A stretch of DNA of 64,000 nucleotides from Tethya wilhelma (GCA_964030475.1 CAXIPT010000009.1:778380-842379); one strand, 5' to 3'; shown: positions 33,751 to 48,162, counted from the first letter of the stretch. The notes: generated by a model not told the origin, from the letters alone. Made by a program: numbers and translations.

Positions 33751-36700
33751 GTAAGCTTATTTCATACTTATTTATTTGACGACCTCTTACCATACAAATT
33801 CTGGCCCGCCTAAAATATTCCCTGACGACCCCTTACCAACTAATGTGTTACCAAGCAACTCTAGCTAGTGCTAGCTGTAGCCAAACAAGCAATAAAAATG
33901 GCATGCATTTTCTTCTGCCTTAGTTCTCATTCACAGTAATGATAATATATAGGTTGGTCATCAATTAAAGCTCTGTACCAGACTCTCAGTCTCTCAGTGA
34001 CCATGTATCCTACGACCACAGCCTGCATATTTGAGAGGCTGACGGAAGTTAAGGTTGATATAATACGAGAGTTGGGGTTTTCTGTAAACAAATCATTGTT
34101 TGTTTTTGTTCCAATTGATTGAAAGGAGTGTTTTTTCCAACAAATCTTCCCTTCATTTGGTTACAGCTGGCTCCTCTAGTATGTTTACTTGACTAGCTAC
34201 ATGGCGACACAAAGTACATATCCTAGTGCATGTGCATGTCTGTTCAAACATGTCTGTGACATTCCTGATCTCCTTATCAAACCTGTCCTATGGATAAGAT
34301 GTTTATCAGTGGCTTTCAGTTTTGTTTCAGTGTGTGATGATAGTCTATCTGTCTATATCTATTTGTCCATGCCCCACCAATCATAAACCATATGGGCATC
34401 TATCAGCCAATCGTATGTTGTTGTTTTTTTTCACTTTTTTGTTAGGTCAACCGATGAATTATGAGTGCTGTCCATTGATGCATATAACATGAACCAAGAT
34501 TTGCCCATAATAATAGTTGTGTGCAATTTCAGAGCATGTGGTGTAATACTGTTTAGCTCCTTTGTTTTCAGGAAAAACAATTTCACAATTTGGAGACCAT
34601 TGTAAGATAAAAACAACATCAAGGCCAATTGTATTTGTAAGTACTAGAATTCATGCTCCTGTTACTTTGTCTATGTATAACTCTATGGCTACTTCCTCTC
34701 TTTGATGAACACATCAATTGATGTTGGTGCTGCCCAATATCTCAGCTATCACAACACTTATTGAGAAATGCTCCTTTGATTGTCAACATTGTCCCTAGTT
34801 TGTGTTACATACAACAAAGTTTGAAATTTAAATGTGTGTGTTACATATGTATGTATGTGTGTGGTTGGATCCGGAGTACCAATGGAAGACTTTGATGGGT
34901 TCAAATTTAAACTATATGTCACACAAGTCATTCTAAACTCTCTCTATAGCTAATTTTATGTGTTCCTCTTGTCTTTTCCTGTGAGAGTTGAAGTTTCTTT
35001 CCCTGCTTGCAGTTCTTTGAGAGGATGGTTTGAAAGTGATATAGTGTGAGATGAAAAGAAGGGAGTTTAATTCAAGACTGATGTTGCTTGTGTTGGATGT
35101 TGTTGCTTCCTGCCTCTTTGTCTGTGGTGTGTGCTAGTTGTATGGTACAGTTCTGAGAAAAGATTTGCACTTTCATTGTACACTGCCACTTCTTGTAGCA
35201 AGCTTGAATCGTACATGACCACACACATGAAAGTTATAATGGAAAGGAAAAACTTCAGATCTAGCCAGGAATCAAACCCAGATCTTTCAAATTGTAGTCG
35301 AATGTTCTTACTACAGAGTCATAGGCATTGTAGCAGAGAATAGTTGTGTATAGACAGGAAATTAGTTGACTTTTAAACCACAATACATAATCATAATACT
35401 ATACTCTGCTCTTTTTTTGGCACTGCACTTTATGCTCTAGGCAGTCATATGGTCTGCATGGAAGCTTCTCAACAGCTTGTAGCTAAAGTGCAAGTGCCCA
35501 CTGATTCAGTTAGAGATACGTAACCCACGGTCTATTATCTGGTGGTCGCCACCAACCTATTACATTTACCCCCCTTTGCATGTAGTGCTCCCACTGGCAA
35601 ACAGATTGAACATATGTTACACTGGTTTCCATGGAAATCTTGCAGTTGAAACACTACTCTATCCCCTTTATAGTCTTTCACTCTAGATGTGAAATTCTTA
35701 TAATAGGTCTGCATCAAATCGAGTTTTCTCTCCAAAGCATACCCACATATTATCATTTCAAAGCTGAGATTATTGCGTTTGTGGTGTGCATGTAGCCTGC
35801 AACGTAACAAAGTAGCATGTCATTAATAAACGAAGGAGTCTTGATAATAGTGAACCTCAAAAGGTCTACTCGAGTGACTGTTGGCATCAAACAAAGGACC
35901 GTGTACATGTGGGGGAGTTAAAAATCTTGTTTCTCATGGCACTTGGTGGGACCCCATGCTCTAATTAACCACTTTGCTCTCTTTGTGAAAGCACTGATGA
36001 CTCCCTATCGGCAACAGGCTCCGTCTCTGGTGTGGCTTGTTTTCAAGTTTGCACTTCAAAGACAAAAAACGTATTACCTTTTGTATTGGAGATGTTAGAG
36101 ATGCAGAAAGGCTATTTCGGTATCAGAGAAACTACCACAAATATTTTAGCCTCTTGTGACTTTTTATGAGAATGTGGCTGTGTGTGTGAGACTCTCTCAC
36201 CCTCTCTTCCAAATTGAGTGATGGGTAAAAGTTGTGTATGTGTGTCTGTGTGTGTGTGTGTCCACATTAAATACGTCTCTCTACAGTATAACACCTGTTT
36301 GTTTGCGTTGTTGATTTGATTCTTATTCAGTACGTCATTTGAGTGCATGGGTTCTTCTTGTGGGCTTGATCCTTTAGAAGGTGGGGGCATGTTTGTTTTC
36401 TTGTTGGTGAGATGCATCCATTGAGTAAGGCTTCATTGGTGCACTGATCAATGGTATTTTGATACACTTAGTGCAAGCAGTGGATAAATTTATTTCTTTT
36501 CTCAAGATTATAGCGTTCTATCTATCACCTTGAAGCTTTTGATAAGAGGAGACAATTTTTTTTGAGAGACATTGAAGTATGAATTGCAAGTAATAATTCA
36601 TACATACTTCAAAAGGAAGCTATGTTTGATACTTGATAAACTTGCTCAGTAAACTTTGGCCCAAGGCATTGAAATCTACATTCATACAATTTGTGAACAT

Positions 36701-37980
36701 GTGTGTTTGTTTGCAATCCTAATAGTATTGTAAAAGCATAAAAGAAAACTCGTTCTCAAATGCCGGGAACAGTCATCATAATATTATGTATGTAGCGTGA
36801 TAAATTTGTTGGTGGATGATAATTAATGATGCAATGTAAGGACTGGTCAGTTGTAGGTGGTGCATGCTACCTACAGAGCATGCCTGTACAACGACATGCT
36901 GCTCTCTGCACACCCAACACCTTTCTCAAAATTCTTACCAACCTGACTCCATGACAACATAGCTAAGTTGTCTCCAATACCAGTACCATCACACTGGTCC
37001 ATCCATCAATCCCTGACCCCTCCCTGTATGTATGAACTATACTGAAATCTTGAAGGTCCATAAAGCCATCTTTGTTGATATATCTTACAAACAAGTGAAA
37101 GTGCTGTCTCTCACTCTTGTCCATACAAGGTCCTCTAACTAGCTCTACTGTCCCACCTTACAAGAGCAGCTGCTACAGTGTCCCTCGTGGACCAATTACG
37201 GCATCCAATGAAAGGAAATGTCTCCATTAGTCATGCATTAATGTATGCTATGGTTTTGTTGGAATGCACTCACCCTTCACGATACATGTCGCTAAGGACT
37301 CACATCATGTGTGTGTGTATGTAAGTGTGTATGGTTGAATAAATACTTATTTTTATACTCTATATGTTGACTTAATTGTCGTCTAAACACAAATTGCTAT
37401 ATACCCACTATGTATTAATTAGGTCGCATATAATTGAATTGCAATAATTAGCTAGAGTGATGGGAACCATGTGCGCCAGCACAGCATGTATCCCATATTG
37501 TCACATGACCCCGTTCTGTTTTGTACTCCAATTGTTATAGTAGTAAAATCGCTAATTCAATTACCCTCGAGATTTTTCACTACAAATAATTAAAAGTGTT
37601 ACGTACCGTCTAGAGTTACACCAGCATATACAGTATATTATAGTATACACCGGGCCAGTAATGAATATCATTATAGAGCTTCTCAGTCACTTTGCATTAT
37701 AATTAATTTTAGTTAGCTACCACTATTGTTCATATCACTTAAAGGGGTGTGGTTATACATAGCAGCTGTAGACTAATTATGGTCATTGGGCACGAGTACC
37801 GAGTCAACACACTTAGGTACATACATAATTCATTAGAATACTGCATACATACATAATTCATGAGAATTCACACCCATCCCAAATAGTGTTGTTGTTATTG
37901 TTGGACTACTTGAATAATTGTTACTGATGGCTCCAATTGGCTCTGCCGTTGGTATGATGTAACCACTGCAGCAACACTAG
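33751..37980. other. Gene-poor region after GTF2H2
   Basis: Expected site of the missing GTF2H2 C-terminal exons, but I find no cysteine-rich frame flanked by splice sites. Readthrough past 33750 ends after about 20 codons. The block holds a degraded SINE (35252-35326), short (GT)n tracts and AT-rich sequence. The minus-strand frame 35810-35535 is open for 91 codons but resembles nothing I know. Confidence 0.5.
35252..35326 (-). mobile_element. tRNA-derived SINE, degraded copy
   Basis: On the minus strand TCTGGGTTTGATTCCTGGCT resembles the SINE B box and its tail, preceded by GTAAGAACATTCGACTACAA as in the other copies. The A box is degraded. Confidence 0.5.
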
Positions 37981-37984
37981 ATTC

Positions 37985-38070
37985 TAGCCAGCCTCATTCC
38001 CAGGCTCCCCCCTCCTGCTGGAATATTCAGTTTCTTCGAAAATATAGGAGGAGCCTGGGAACGAGACTAG
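37985..38070. mobile_element. Short fold-back element
   Basis: CTAGCCAGCCTCATTCCCAG and CTGGGAACGAGACTAG are inverted arms joined by a ~45-bp loop, an 86-bp hairpin of the CTAGCCTCGTTCCCAGGC family. Confidence 0.75.
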
Positions 38071-40166
38071 ACAGACTCACTAACAGCAACACATATCTTG
38101 ATTAGGACATACACCCTTCCCCTCCCCCCTCACTTGATAATTCCTTTTACTCAGACAGCAGCTCAGACAGTGTTGGTTTGTCAATAATTGTGATAGTGTG
38201 TAGTGTGAATTTTTAATAGTTGAGTGATAATTGTTACTACTGGGAATGGACCAAGAGGGAAATTCAGCTGGGGGATCAAATTTGCATGTCTAGACTCACT
38301 CATTCACTGTATTAGTGTTGATAGGGAATAATGAGTGTCTTTAATTCATGTAATGATGTGACAGTATCGTTGGATCATGGGTACTCCTAGTCTTGTAAAT
38401 CGGGCCTTCCCATGCTATGCCTGATGTGGGGAAGCAATATAAAGCACTTGGGAAAGGGGCTTGGTCTACGAGCTAGGCTAGGGTACTCCTGCTATAGCCT
38501 ATGCAGCAGTGCCATGTGCCATACTCTCCTGGAATCTGGGCAGGGGACCATGTACCTGATGCATGTAGCCTCGTTCAACTTTCCCAGGCTCCTCCTTTGC
38601 AAATATTTTTGTACATGTAAGTTCCTGGTTTCTAGACTTCATCATCTTGAATATTTCATATTCCCCAGCTTCAAACATAAGACGATACCATGCCAGGCTG
38701 TTGTTGGATTCTCTCTCTCCAGCTAGAGCTTACTGAGTTCAGGCTGGGATAATTATATGGATTCATTTCAATTGTCCCATTGTCGGTGGACAGCTGTCTT
38801 CCCTCCCAAAGTGATGTTGCTAAGGTTTTCCTTCACAAACCACAAAGTGCATCATTTGGAAATCTTCTCACAAGTGCAACCTCCTCCTACATGTATATAT
38901 GCATGTAGCTAGGAGCATTCCAAGTGTAGAGCTCTCTCTTTCTCTCTCTTTACCAACTGTCTAATGATTGTGGTCTGTAACTCATTAGTCGTAGAGCTTC
39001 TGTTGGGGTGTGGGGTAATTTGATCCCGGCAACTAATCTCAAGTGTCTGGTCATGTTGGCCCATTTGCTGCCCCCAAAGGAAGCCATTGTCGGCATGTTC
39101 AGCCTCAACCTAAACTATTCAACTTGTCCAGTAGTTTCCTCCTTTTATTACCACAATGGTGTATGCAGTATTGTTTTGGGCCCAGTACCAATATACCTCT
39201 GTTCCTTGCTCTGAAAACTTAATTAGAGTCCAGAGAAGCCGAAACATAGGGAAGAAACGTCTTGCTTTGATAAACTTACCGGTATCAAATCTCTGTTACC
39301 GACAGCTAACGTCGGTAGTGAATGTATGAAGTATCCTATCTCTGATTGTTATGTATAGGTCATGGATTGTTTCAATTTGAGCTAGGTGCTTCTGTGGGTG
39401 ATATTGTGTTGCTCTATTGTCACTAAGGATTAGCCAATTGTTAGAGGAATTAGCCAATTGTTAAATGAATACCGTGTGAAGATGATGTCCGTTTTATGTC
39501 ATCATTTTTCACTCTCTCCTTAATTGCATTTCAATTAAGATTCAGCCTGAATGGATAGGTGATACAAATTAATGCAAATGTAGTGCTAGCTACCTGATAG
39601 CACTAGAAATTATCATGGTAATTATATCAAAATGTTTAGAGATCTATTCACACATTTATAACTATTGGATGTCACCACCTACATGCAATTATGCAACTAG
39701 TGCCTGAGGCTATACTATGCATAATTTATGAGACCAATTAAGTGGTCACCCATTGTGATATCCAATTAATCCAATTAGTGTACTACTATATATATATCTA
39801 GGGCCAGCCTAGTACAACTGATAGCTGCATATCATGCATAATGTATTTGTCACCACATTATTCTAGAATTCTATAGCCTCTGGGAACAGTTCACTGAGGT
39901 TGTCTAGACTGAACACAATACACATTATACTATACTACAGTACAGTACAGGGCCCTGGTATAATATATATTGTCATGTGAGGCTAGCTATCAGGGTGTGA
40001 ACCCAGGTGGCCAGAGAACTCACTTGTGTCATGGGAAGTTTACACAGCCGGGAGTTGTTGAGTGATGCTTGTGTGTTTGTTGTTTGTGTGGAGCATGCAT
40101 GGGACCCAGTGGTTGTTAATTTGGCTGTACTTTGAGACAGAGGTCAAACCCGCTCTGCTGTGTATG

Positions 40167-40169
<3 letters not shown>

Positions 40170-40212
<43 letters not shown>
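40170..40212. repeat. (GT)n microsatellite
   Basis: About 20 GT units in intergenic sequence. Confidence 0.9.
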
Positions 40213-40213
<1 letters not shown>

Positions 40214-41104
40214 AGAAAAGAAACACCTGGTAAATTGGGATTCCGAGACTATTGGTCAGTGCCTTGAGGGGTAAACTGAGAACCATAATAAACATTCTCC
40301 TCTGTGGAGTTTACAATTGTTGCTCTATAAATATTATAATGTGATGAATGCTCACTATTGAGATAGTACAATGAATGCTTGTTATTTTTATGTGATGAAT
40401 GCTGAACTCTATTCACCCACCACTTGCCATGCATGCACTGAGATACATAAGTAATTGTGTGTGTTTTTAGGCTACAAGTCTATGTAGACTGTACAATACT
40501 CGAACACTGCAAAATGATGTCCGAAAACTACAATTTGTAGCTATTACATATGCAAATGAGCAATTCCGGAATGTGCTTGTGACCCGTGTTGTCTGCGTGT
40601 TTGTACCACACAGCTTTTGTGACTGTACAAGTATGGAGCATTCTGGGTGGGTGATGTTCTAGTGTACAAATGTATGTATGTGCATGCTGAGTCCAGATGC
40701 AACAAGCTTAGTTTCTCAGCATGCTCACTCATATACACACACAGATACATACATACATACATACATACACTGAGTCATCCGATGAGCAGCATATGCTCGC
40801 TCAACACCAGCATGGGTTCTATTTGTTTATCAGCCATCTGATCTTTAGACCACAACAAAGACGAAAATGCTTCGTTTTTTATAACCCACTATTGCCTCTC
40901 ATAAAATAAGAATGCTTTTAATTTGTTTCCCTGTCTTCAAGTCACTATATAATGCTTGTCTCACTCTCTCTCACACTCTCTCTCACACTCTCTCTCTCCC
41001 CCCTATGCACTAAATCATAACACAGTGTAACAGCAAGTATTGTGAACTTCCTGTGGAATGCAAAGTTTGTGGTGAGTCATGCTAAAGGGAAACACTCGAT
41101 CCCT

Positions 41105-41127
41105 GTATGTATGTATGTATGTATGTA

Positions 41128-41162
<35 letters not shown>
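41105..41162. repeat. (GTAT)n(GT)n compound microsatellite
   Basis: Seven GTAT units followed by about 14 GT units. Confidence 0.9.
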
Positions 41163-41164
<2 letters not shown>

Positions 41165-41978
41165 TGATTGACCTTGCTCATATTGTCCTATATATGTCCT
41201 CAATTGGGTTGTGTTGTCTCGGTGAGGGTTTCGATCATTGAACCAATCGAGTGTTTTTTAATAACCTGGTCTTTTGTGAACCCATGCAGACTGACCCAGC
41301 TAGGCGCCATGTTGTCTCTGTCTATTATTATGACATCATAGTTTATAAATGTCCCAGCTAACTGAGGTCCATGGTGGTTACCAATGAATGACTCCTTGTA
41401 TGTTAATTAGACCCAGATGAAGCTTGATATTGAAGGGTTGCTTGCTTATACAATACAATGCATTGAGGATGTCCTATACTTACAGTGTATATATGTAATA
41501 TATATATATATATATATATTTCCAGCTTGTGTGTATGTACATACTTATCTATGCATGTTAAATGTGTAACCTGTAATGTACTGAAACATGTGAACCAACA
41601 ATGAAGGTAAATTCATAACATGTGTAGTCAGTGAAAGAGCCTACACAGCTTGCGATTCATAGGAGGTCAAGAAATACCATATGGGATAGCTAGTTTCTCC
41701 TATTCTCCATTGTGTGGTGATTATACAAAAAACTCATTCATATAATGCAACGTAAACGTTTTAATATGTAGCTCTCAATGTTAGGGTGTAGACTCTGTAG
41801 GGCCTATGGATTGATTCAGGTTCTTCACTCATAAAATAAACGTTTCCACATTGTATAGCCTCTTGCCAACCCTGTAATCTCCCTTCAGGAAACCAAACAA
41901 TCCTATAAATGATCCACTTACAAACTCCCTATTGGTTTGCTATACTAGGTCATGTATATATGCATTGGGAAATCATAG

Positions 41979-42058
41979 GGAAAAAATCTTGAGATTTAGT
42001 CTAGATTCGAACCCAGGAATTCTAGTCGAATACTCTTGCCATTGAGCTACTACCTGCA
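41979..42058 (-). mobile_element. tRNA-derived SINE copy 3
   Basis: On the minus strand it carries GTAGCTCAATGGCAAGAGTA (A box), GGGTTCGAATCTAGACTAAA (B box) and the tail ATCTCAAGATTTTTTCC. It is the same family as 6045 and 27850, and lies directly beside a fold-back element (42063). Confidence 0.8.
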
Positions 42059-42062
42059 TGGG

Positions 42063-42155
42063 TAGCCTCGTACCCAGGCAACTCCCTCTTTCAGCGTGCC
42101 CAGGCAACTCCCTCTTTTAGCATGAAACATTAAAAGGAGGGGGTGGCCTGGGTAC
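42063..42155. mobile_element. Short fold-back element
   Basis: TAGCCTCGTACCCAGGC and GCCTGGGTAC form the arms. The left arm contains an extra tandem copy of CCAGGCAACTCCCTCTTT. Confidence 0.7.
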
Positions 42156-42555
42156 AATGGTAAGCATGAACATAGGTCACTATAATTATGGTCGTCGTGA
42201 AATGTGTCTCCAGATTGACTTCATAATGTGTTGCAATTTGTGTTGGTTGGCGGTTGTATTTTGGTTTGTGTGGGGGGTTAGCCACACAATGGCTACTCAG
42301 TACCGACCACTTGGCATGCTAAGTAGTGGCGATAGAACGAGGCGATTGTTACATGAGTTAGGTCAAGTTAGTAGTCTACTTGGGATGGCTATAGAGACCT
42401 TGATTGATTTTGGCTTGAAGGATTTCAAAATTGATGAAATTTCGTGTGTGTATGTTTGTTTGATGTGGCGAGGATGAACGCTTGAATGCAACCACAAGGC
42501 AGCCTATTGTTTGTATACAATGAGGTAATCGGAATTGAATGGTCTGCATATTCAA

Positions 42556-42597
<42 letters not shown>

Positions 42598-45160
42598 ACN
42601 TTTCGGTGGTTATCTGCAAGTATGTAAGAGAGAGAGGAAGGGTTGGTAAGTTAATGAAATATCGGCGCAAGGTGGAAGCATAAACAGCACACTGATTCAC
42701 ACAGAATTGAATGCGGACTGATTTCATTAGTGTGTTGACAACTCATGCATTTCTGTACACAAGTCCAAGAAGTGTGACTATGTTTCCCACAAGACTCACA
42801 ACACTTTTTCTTATTACCCTCCGGGCCCAAGAGGAACTGAACTTAAGCAAGCATCATTCCTTCGTAATTAAGTAACCATCAAGACTACATTTCTGTGGCT
42901 TTTGCAAGCAGCCCATCTGTCAGCCAAGTTGAGGCCATCAATTAGACACCAGTTGCCAGATGCCCAAAATAGCACAACTCCCCCATTACAATTTTTCACG
43001 GAATGAGACAAAAGCTCTCATCAAGTTAAGCTACTTAGTACCCCCCACATAGGCCCACCACATAATGACAATATAGACCATGAAACTTGCAGGAAGTTGT
43101 AATTTGAGAGAGAGTAATTTTGCATTCTTTGAAAGGGGGAGGCTTTGAAAAGAATTTTTTTCATAATTCTCTGTATTGTGGCAGCAACATTATTGGTGAA
43201 ATAGTTGAAGCTATGTGATCACAAATCATGTGGGTAATTCGCACAATGTTTGGCAACAATGTGTTTCATTGAAACAGGCACAGGCAACAAATGCAAGCCA
43301 CTGTCGCCACTGAATTGCACACAGTATGCCTCAAACAGAAGTGCTAACAATTCACACCGAATGAATTAGGCAAATAAAAACTTGTCGACAAATATACAAG
43401 TTTCCCCCCCCCCTCCACGATCAAACCATTATATTATACAAAGGCATTCCTATCCACACATAATAAACATTGAGCTATTTGTGCATATGGATGCATTATA
43501 TAGTGCATACAATTTTTTTTGTTATCGGCATAACTTGTTTCCCTGTTAAGCAACACTACAGAATGTAGCGTACGCAAAGTAGCATGTGTGTACGAACATT
43601 CAAAATACACACGAGAGTTGGTACAAGACAATGGGAATACATATCGCCAGATAGGGAAATGGGATGTGCTTGCTATTTCTACTACTACTGTGTGTCCCTT
43701 ATCCAAACACATGAAAGTCGCTCACTTGCATGCATGTTGGGTAGCCATGGCTATACATGTATGGCCATTATTTTAAGGGGGGTGTTTACCGGTAATATAA
43801 TAACTGAACACCAGCTGGGCATTGTGATACAGTTTAGAGCAACAAGTGGAAGCTGGATTAGTGAGTGGTCCCTGCCAAGTAGGTGTAATTCAATAGCTGA
43901 ACAAGGCACTGGGGCAAAATGGTTGGAGAATTGCATCTCTACCAAGTGGGTAAGAGTATGGTCAGTGCTAGGTAAACACTCGAATTGGCCTGAGCACACA
44001 CCCCAGACCTCAGCAATTATTAGTGATAAGTGTCCAGACTTAACCACAAATGTGTGGAGTCTGTCCCATAGCAACAGAACTATATAGAGGTGTACCCTTA
44101 TGGAGTTCACAAAGGCCCACATACATGCATCAATTTACATGAAGGAAATGATACTTATTAAACAAGGAAACAAAGACAAGCTAGCCTGGAAGAAGAGGAA
44201 AAGAAAAAAACAAAACAAGCAAAAATTTCTCCCTCTCAAAAATATCTACAACCCCCTAAAGATGCTAGCTGTAGCAAGAAAGTTCTGGTTATTTACTTTT
44301 AGGGAAATAATTTGCACTAACTACCTGACGACCATATCGCACCATACTAGCAGGCTTCGTCACATACATTCACACACTCTCCGATAAAAGTATCAAGTGG
44401 TGGGTTAACATGACAACAGAGTGCTAGACCAGGACAGGAAACAGTTGAACTACAATGGTACAACCAAAGTGACAAGAGGCTACTGCCAAATGCATCACTG
44501 GCTACATCCCACTGTCTGTCACCAAAGAGATGTTATTAAAGTTATGGTTATAGACTACTATATCTCTTTGAGATCAGTTTGTCCTCACACCTTTTATTGG
44601 AGACCTATCAAAAGGCATGTTTGCACTAAGGTTGCTAACCAATGCATACTTATTGAGACACTTTCAACACCTTAACTTGGTAAATGCACTGAGATAAAGC
44701 TGAGTGGATTGGGTAATTTGGCTGCTAGCAAACAACACACAATCACAAAACCGTGCAGCAATAAACTTCAATAGCCTGGAAACAGAGAAGCACTCTGAAC
44801 TCATGTTCATGATTAGCGTAATGCAGCGAAATTAGCAACAATGTATTGAGTTTCCAGAGTAGCAACACAGAAAGCATAGCAATACTTCAATGAGTTATGG
44901 ACACAATGGATAGTTGCCATGCAAATTGGAAGAGTATGTAGTCTATGTCAGTGGTTAATGAGCGTGCAGCGCAGGTTGCTGCAAAACGCACGCCCACTTT
45001 TCTTCCAGCTCATGGTATAGCCGGTATTTTTCAACCACCAAGATTAGCTTAACAGTGTCTATAGTTTAACTGTACAATTACTATCATAGCTCTAAGGTCG
45101 CATGCAGCATACAATAGATTGTAAAATGTTCGTTTAGATGCAGATACTTACACCAAAATC
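42156..45160. other. Intergenic region without supported genes
   Basis: Contains (CA)n at 42558-42599 ending at an n join (42600). Overlapping open frames on both strands at 43584-44122 show no recognisable domain or coding bias, so I do not call them. Confidence 0.45.
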
Positions 45161-45183
45161 ATTGTCCATTGCTTCTGTTGCCA
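45161..45183 (-). CDS. Possible first coding exon of an unidentified minus-strand gene
   Basis: The minus strand reads MMATEAMDNDFG followed by a strong GTAAGTATC donor. About 200 bp upstream, at 45385-45420, is a CpG-rich patch with an ETS-like ACTTCCG (45398-45404). This looks like a promoter plus first exon, but I could not find a convincing second exon further along. It may be chance. Confidence 0.22.
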
Positions 45184-45728
45184 TCATCTTGCTCAATAGA
45201 CAGACAATTCTTTACTTGCGTGGAGATAGATCTGATCAAGTGCTTCTGCTGTTACAACACGGAAGGTAACAAAACTATATACACTTTCAGTTTACCTGCT
45301 GATGCTTTTGCAAATTCACTGAAGAAAGGTTACCCGCAAGATGTTTTTATATGCGCTCATTTGATGGGCGTGGCTAGAAATTGAACGCGCCCACTATACT
45401 TCCGCAGACTTGTGGCGCGTATAATTATTATGTCTCAATTTTGCTATTGTGCAATAGCAAAGTAAGCGAATTTTGAAATGCATGAAAATTGTAGTAATGA
45501 AGAAATGATGAATGGGAATTAGACTCAGTGCAAGAATTATATCATATTATGATTTGAAAACACAAGAAACTGTTACTGCATACACTTTATACCACAGATA
45601 ATATAGACTCGTGCACCATTTATGTAGTCTCTGTTATCTATGCATATACTGACAGTTAATGGTCACCAAACACTTCCAATGTAATCATGTGAGCATGTGT
45701 ACGATAGTACAACTAGCCTCAGACGTGC

Positions 45729-45870
45729 CACAAACAGGGACAGATCTTGATACAACCGGCACACGATCCCTCCCTTTTGTTCCTCATATCTACTATCTTG
45801 TTCTTGAAGACATAGATGTTGAGTAGCCAAATGGGTACAAGAATCAAGAAGTAGGCTGCAATGTGTGTGT
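45729..45870 (-). CDS. Candidate last exon of a membrane protein with a Cys-rich tail
   Basis: After a (CA)n tract and the acceptor TTGCAG, the minus strand encodes AYFLILVPIWLLNIYVFKN, a clear membrane segment, then KIVDMRNKREGSCAGCIKIC and PCLWHV before a TGA stop. The basic stop-transfer and cysteine-rich end look like a real type I or polytopic C-terminus. Family not recognised. It is phase-compatible (incoming phase 1) with the candidate exon at 48490-48613. Confidence 0.4.
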
Positions 45871-45922
45871 GTGTGTGTGTGTGCATGAGAGAGAGAGAGT
45901 GTGTGTGAGTGTGTGTGTGAGT

Positions 45923-45980
<58 letters not shown>

Positions 45981-46009
45981 GCATGTGTGTGTGTGTGAGT
46001 GTGTGTGCA

Positions 46010-46051
<42 letters not shown>

Positions 46052-46060
46052 TGTGTGAGT
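45861..46060. repeat. Complex (GT)n/(GA)n microsatellite
   Basis: GT blocks flank a ~45-bp GA block with GTGA/GTGCATGT interruptions. On the minus strand it forms the polypyrimidine/CA tract before the acceptor at 45870. Confidence 0.9.
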
Positions 46061-47283
46061 GCACATGTGTGAATGTGAGTATGTGAGGGGGTAATTGAAG
46101 ATTAATCTAAAATGCAATGCAATTATCTTCACAAAAGAGACACAAAGCTAGGCAAATGTTTCAACGCAAATTCTGACAAATTCCAACCAATAGCTCAATT
46201 GCTCCTTATTAGGCATGTCGATATTCGATAACAATTATAAAAATGCATCAAACGATCAAATTTGAGTTCTATTTTGGGGATCACAAGTATGCCTGCTATG
46301 CGAACTATGCATACAAGTGCAAACAAGAAACCATAATGAACTGCAGATCTCATAAGAGATCCTCCTTTTTTGTGGAGACGGACTAGCGTTAAAGGCTTGA
46401 AAATTAATCACTTTTTGATCATCCAATAAAAACGCAAGCTCTTTGTTGTGCATTGCAAGAATCTATGGTAAAACGTATTATATTCTTTTCTGTACCTATT
46501 GAATATAGAGGCATCACGGCTTTGTGTTCATATGTATGGGATGACATGGTATATGTATGCTAGCATAATAATTATGTGGCGAGTCATTATCAAACAACAC
46601 AATCAGCACACAACAACATACACACAGCATTCAGCTAGCTAGCAGCATGCACAAACAAAATACAGAGCATAAATATTCATGGCGCTGCCTAACACTTTGA
46701 TGGCTGAGGACGCCAAACTTGCGTGTACATGTCATAGCAGTTGAGTTATGTTTACGCACACATGATCACCAAGATCAAGTAAAAAAACAACACGACTTAT
46801 TGGTCAAACACCGCATGCCTGCATTCATCAATCAACATTTAAGGTCTGCCAAAAGCTTTGCACGCCTTTTCAAATTCAGTCATAACCTTGACTGTGCAGC
46901 TAGTCAAAAAAAATCCAGTGTACTAGAACAAGGCCATAGAATGTATTAAAATGAGCTGATCTGATATTCATAGTCACTTAATGAGGTGTTAACATTAGCC
47001 TATTGTAAGCACCTAGAAGATGTATACATAAGGTCAAAAAGAGCAATGGATTTGTTTTGGTAGAGGAGAATTGTGATCAGAATGTTGACTCAGAAAGATA
47101 AAGAGATACAGAACAGTTGTTTTGCTTAAAAGGAACAGGAAAGAAATTATCAAAATGAAAGGCTACTTTTTTATATACAATATATTATGAGAAATCATAG
47201 CAAAGCATTACACTCAAGATATATGAACGCAGTACTTTTCCTGGATCAGTGAAAATATGATAATCATCCTAAAAAATCCCCTA

Positions 47284-47321
<38 letters not shown>
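47284..47321. repeat. (CA)n microsatellite
   Basis: About 18 CA units, in a 45.9-48.5 kb stretch with no other supported feature. Confidence 0.85.
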
Positions 47322-47324
<3 letters not shown>

Positions 47325-48131
47325 AATGAGGTACTTGCACAGCTCCAATACATTCTCATTCATTATTCGTAACCTTTGCATTCTGTGCAAGCACTAGACC
47401 AAATGACCTTCCCACAACAGGCTAATTCGTACCCCTGGGTATCGAATGTCCCTCGTTAGAGTAAGGACCAACACGGAATGCAGCAACCCATAGCAAAAGC
47501 AGCCATTAGTCCACTCACTATAATAGCGCAACTATGGGATCAAGTTCTCCCCAGCACAATAGCCAATGAGAATTTGGTGAGTAAACTTTAATTGTCCACT
47601 CGTGGTTTATTAGGCACGGAAGATCAGCTAGGATTCAAATTTTGGAGAATGTTTCTACTAAACTGAATAGGGTTGGAATGTTGGGGCATAGTATTGCAAC
47701 ACTATTCAACACAGCCACACACATGCACGCATATCCAGTTGCTACTATCATTATTCTTGCGTACAATTCCATTATCAGAGTAAACTTAGTAGTACTTTCA
47801 CTGTGGCTGGATTCTCTAAATGATATAGTACTTAATGAAAGTGCACTATGTAACCTTGGTGAAAAATGTTGTCGCTTTTAGTTTCAAAAGTGTTCCATTT
47901 ATCCAAATATAGAAAATTTTTCACCAGTTATGGAATTCATGTACATTTACACAGGCCCGTGTAGCTAAGTCTGTCGCCATGGGTCTTAATGGATGATGTC
48001 ATAGTAAATTGCCAGTAGAGCTTAAGTAAAACAGTTATTCTTTTGTCATCCACTTTGTAGCTATGAGTGGCTGGCAAACTATAATATACCATCAGTGAGA
48101 ATTGGAAGATGGATCAATAGAGAGAAAGGGG

Positions 48132-48162
<31 letters not shown>

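Larger units (their letters stand above)
38071..41978. other. Intergenic region without supported genes
   Basis: Contains a half-copy of the fold-back family near 38566-38600 (GTAGCCTCGTTC, CCCAGGCTCC), a 7-bp stem-loop TACCGAC/GTCGGTA at 39297-39317, and (GT)n tracts at 40170-40212 and 41105-41162. The open frames are short and low in complexity. Confidence 0.5.

Noticed and set aside
33955..34080. Possible next GTF2H2 exon after the AG at 33954 (KLCTRLSVSQ resembles KICGLTLVSAP)
   Set aside because: The in-phase frame reaches a stop after 15 codons and lacks the expected cysteines; the resemblance is probably chance.
39297..39317. TACCGAC/GTCGGTA stem-loop as a regulatory hairpin
   Set aside because: A single 7-bp stem in intergenic DNA with no recurrence in the window; too weak to call.
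43584..44122. Overlapping 167- and 123-codon frames on opposite strands
   Set aside because: No recognisable domain, signal or splice context; open on both strands, which suggests chance.
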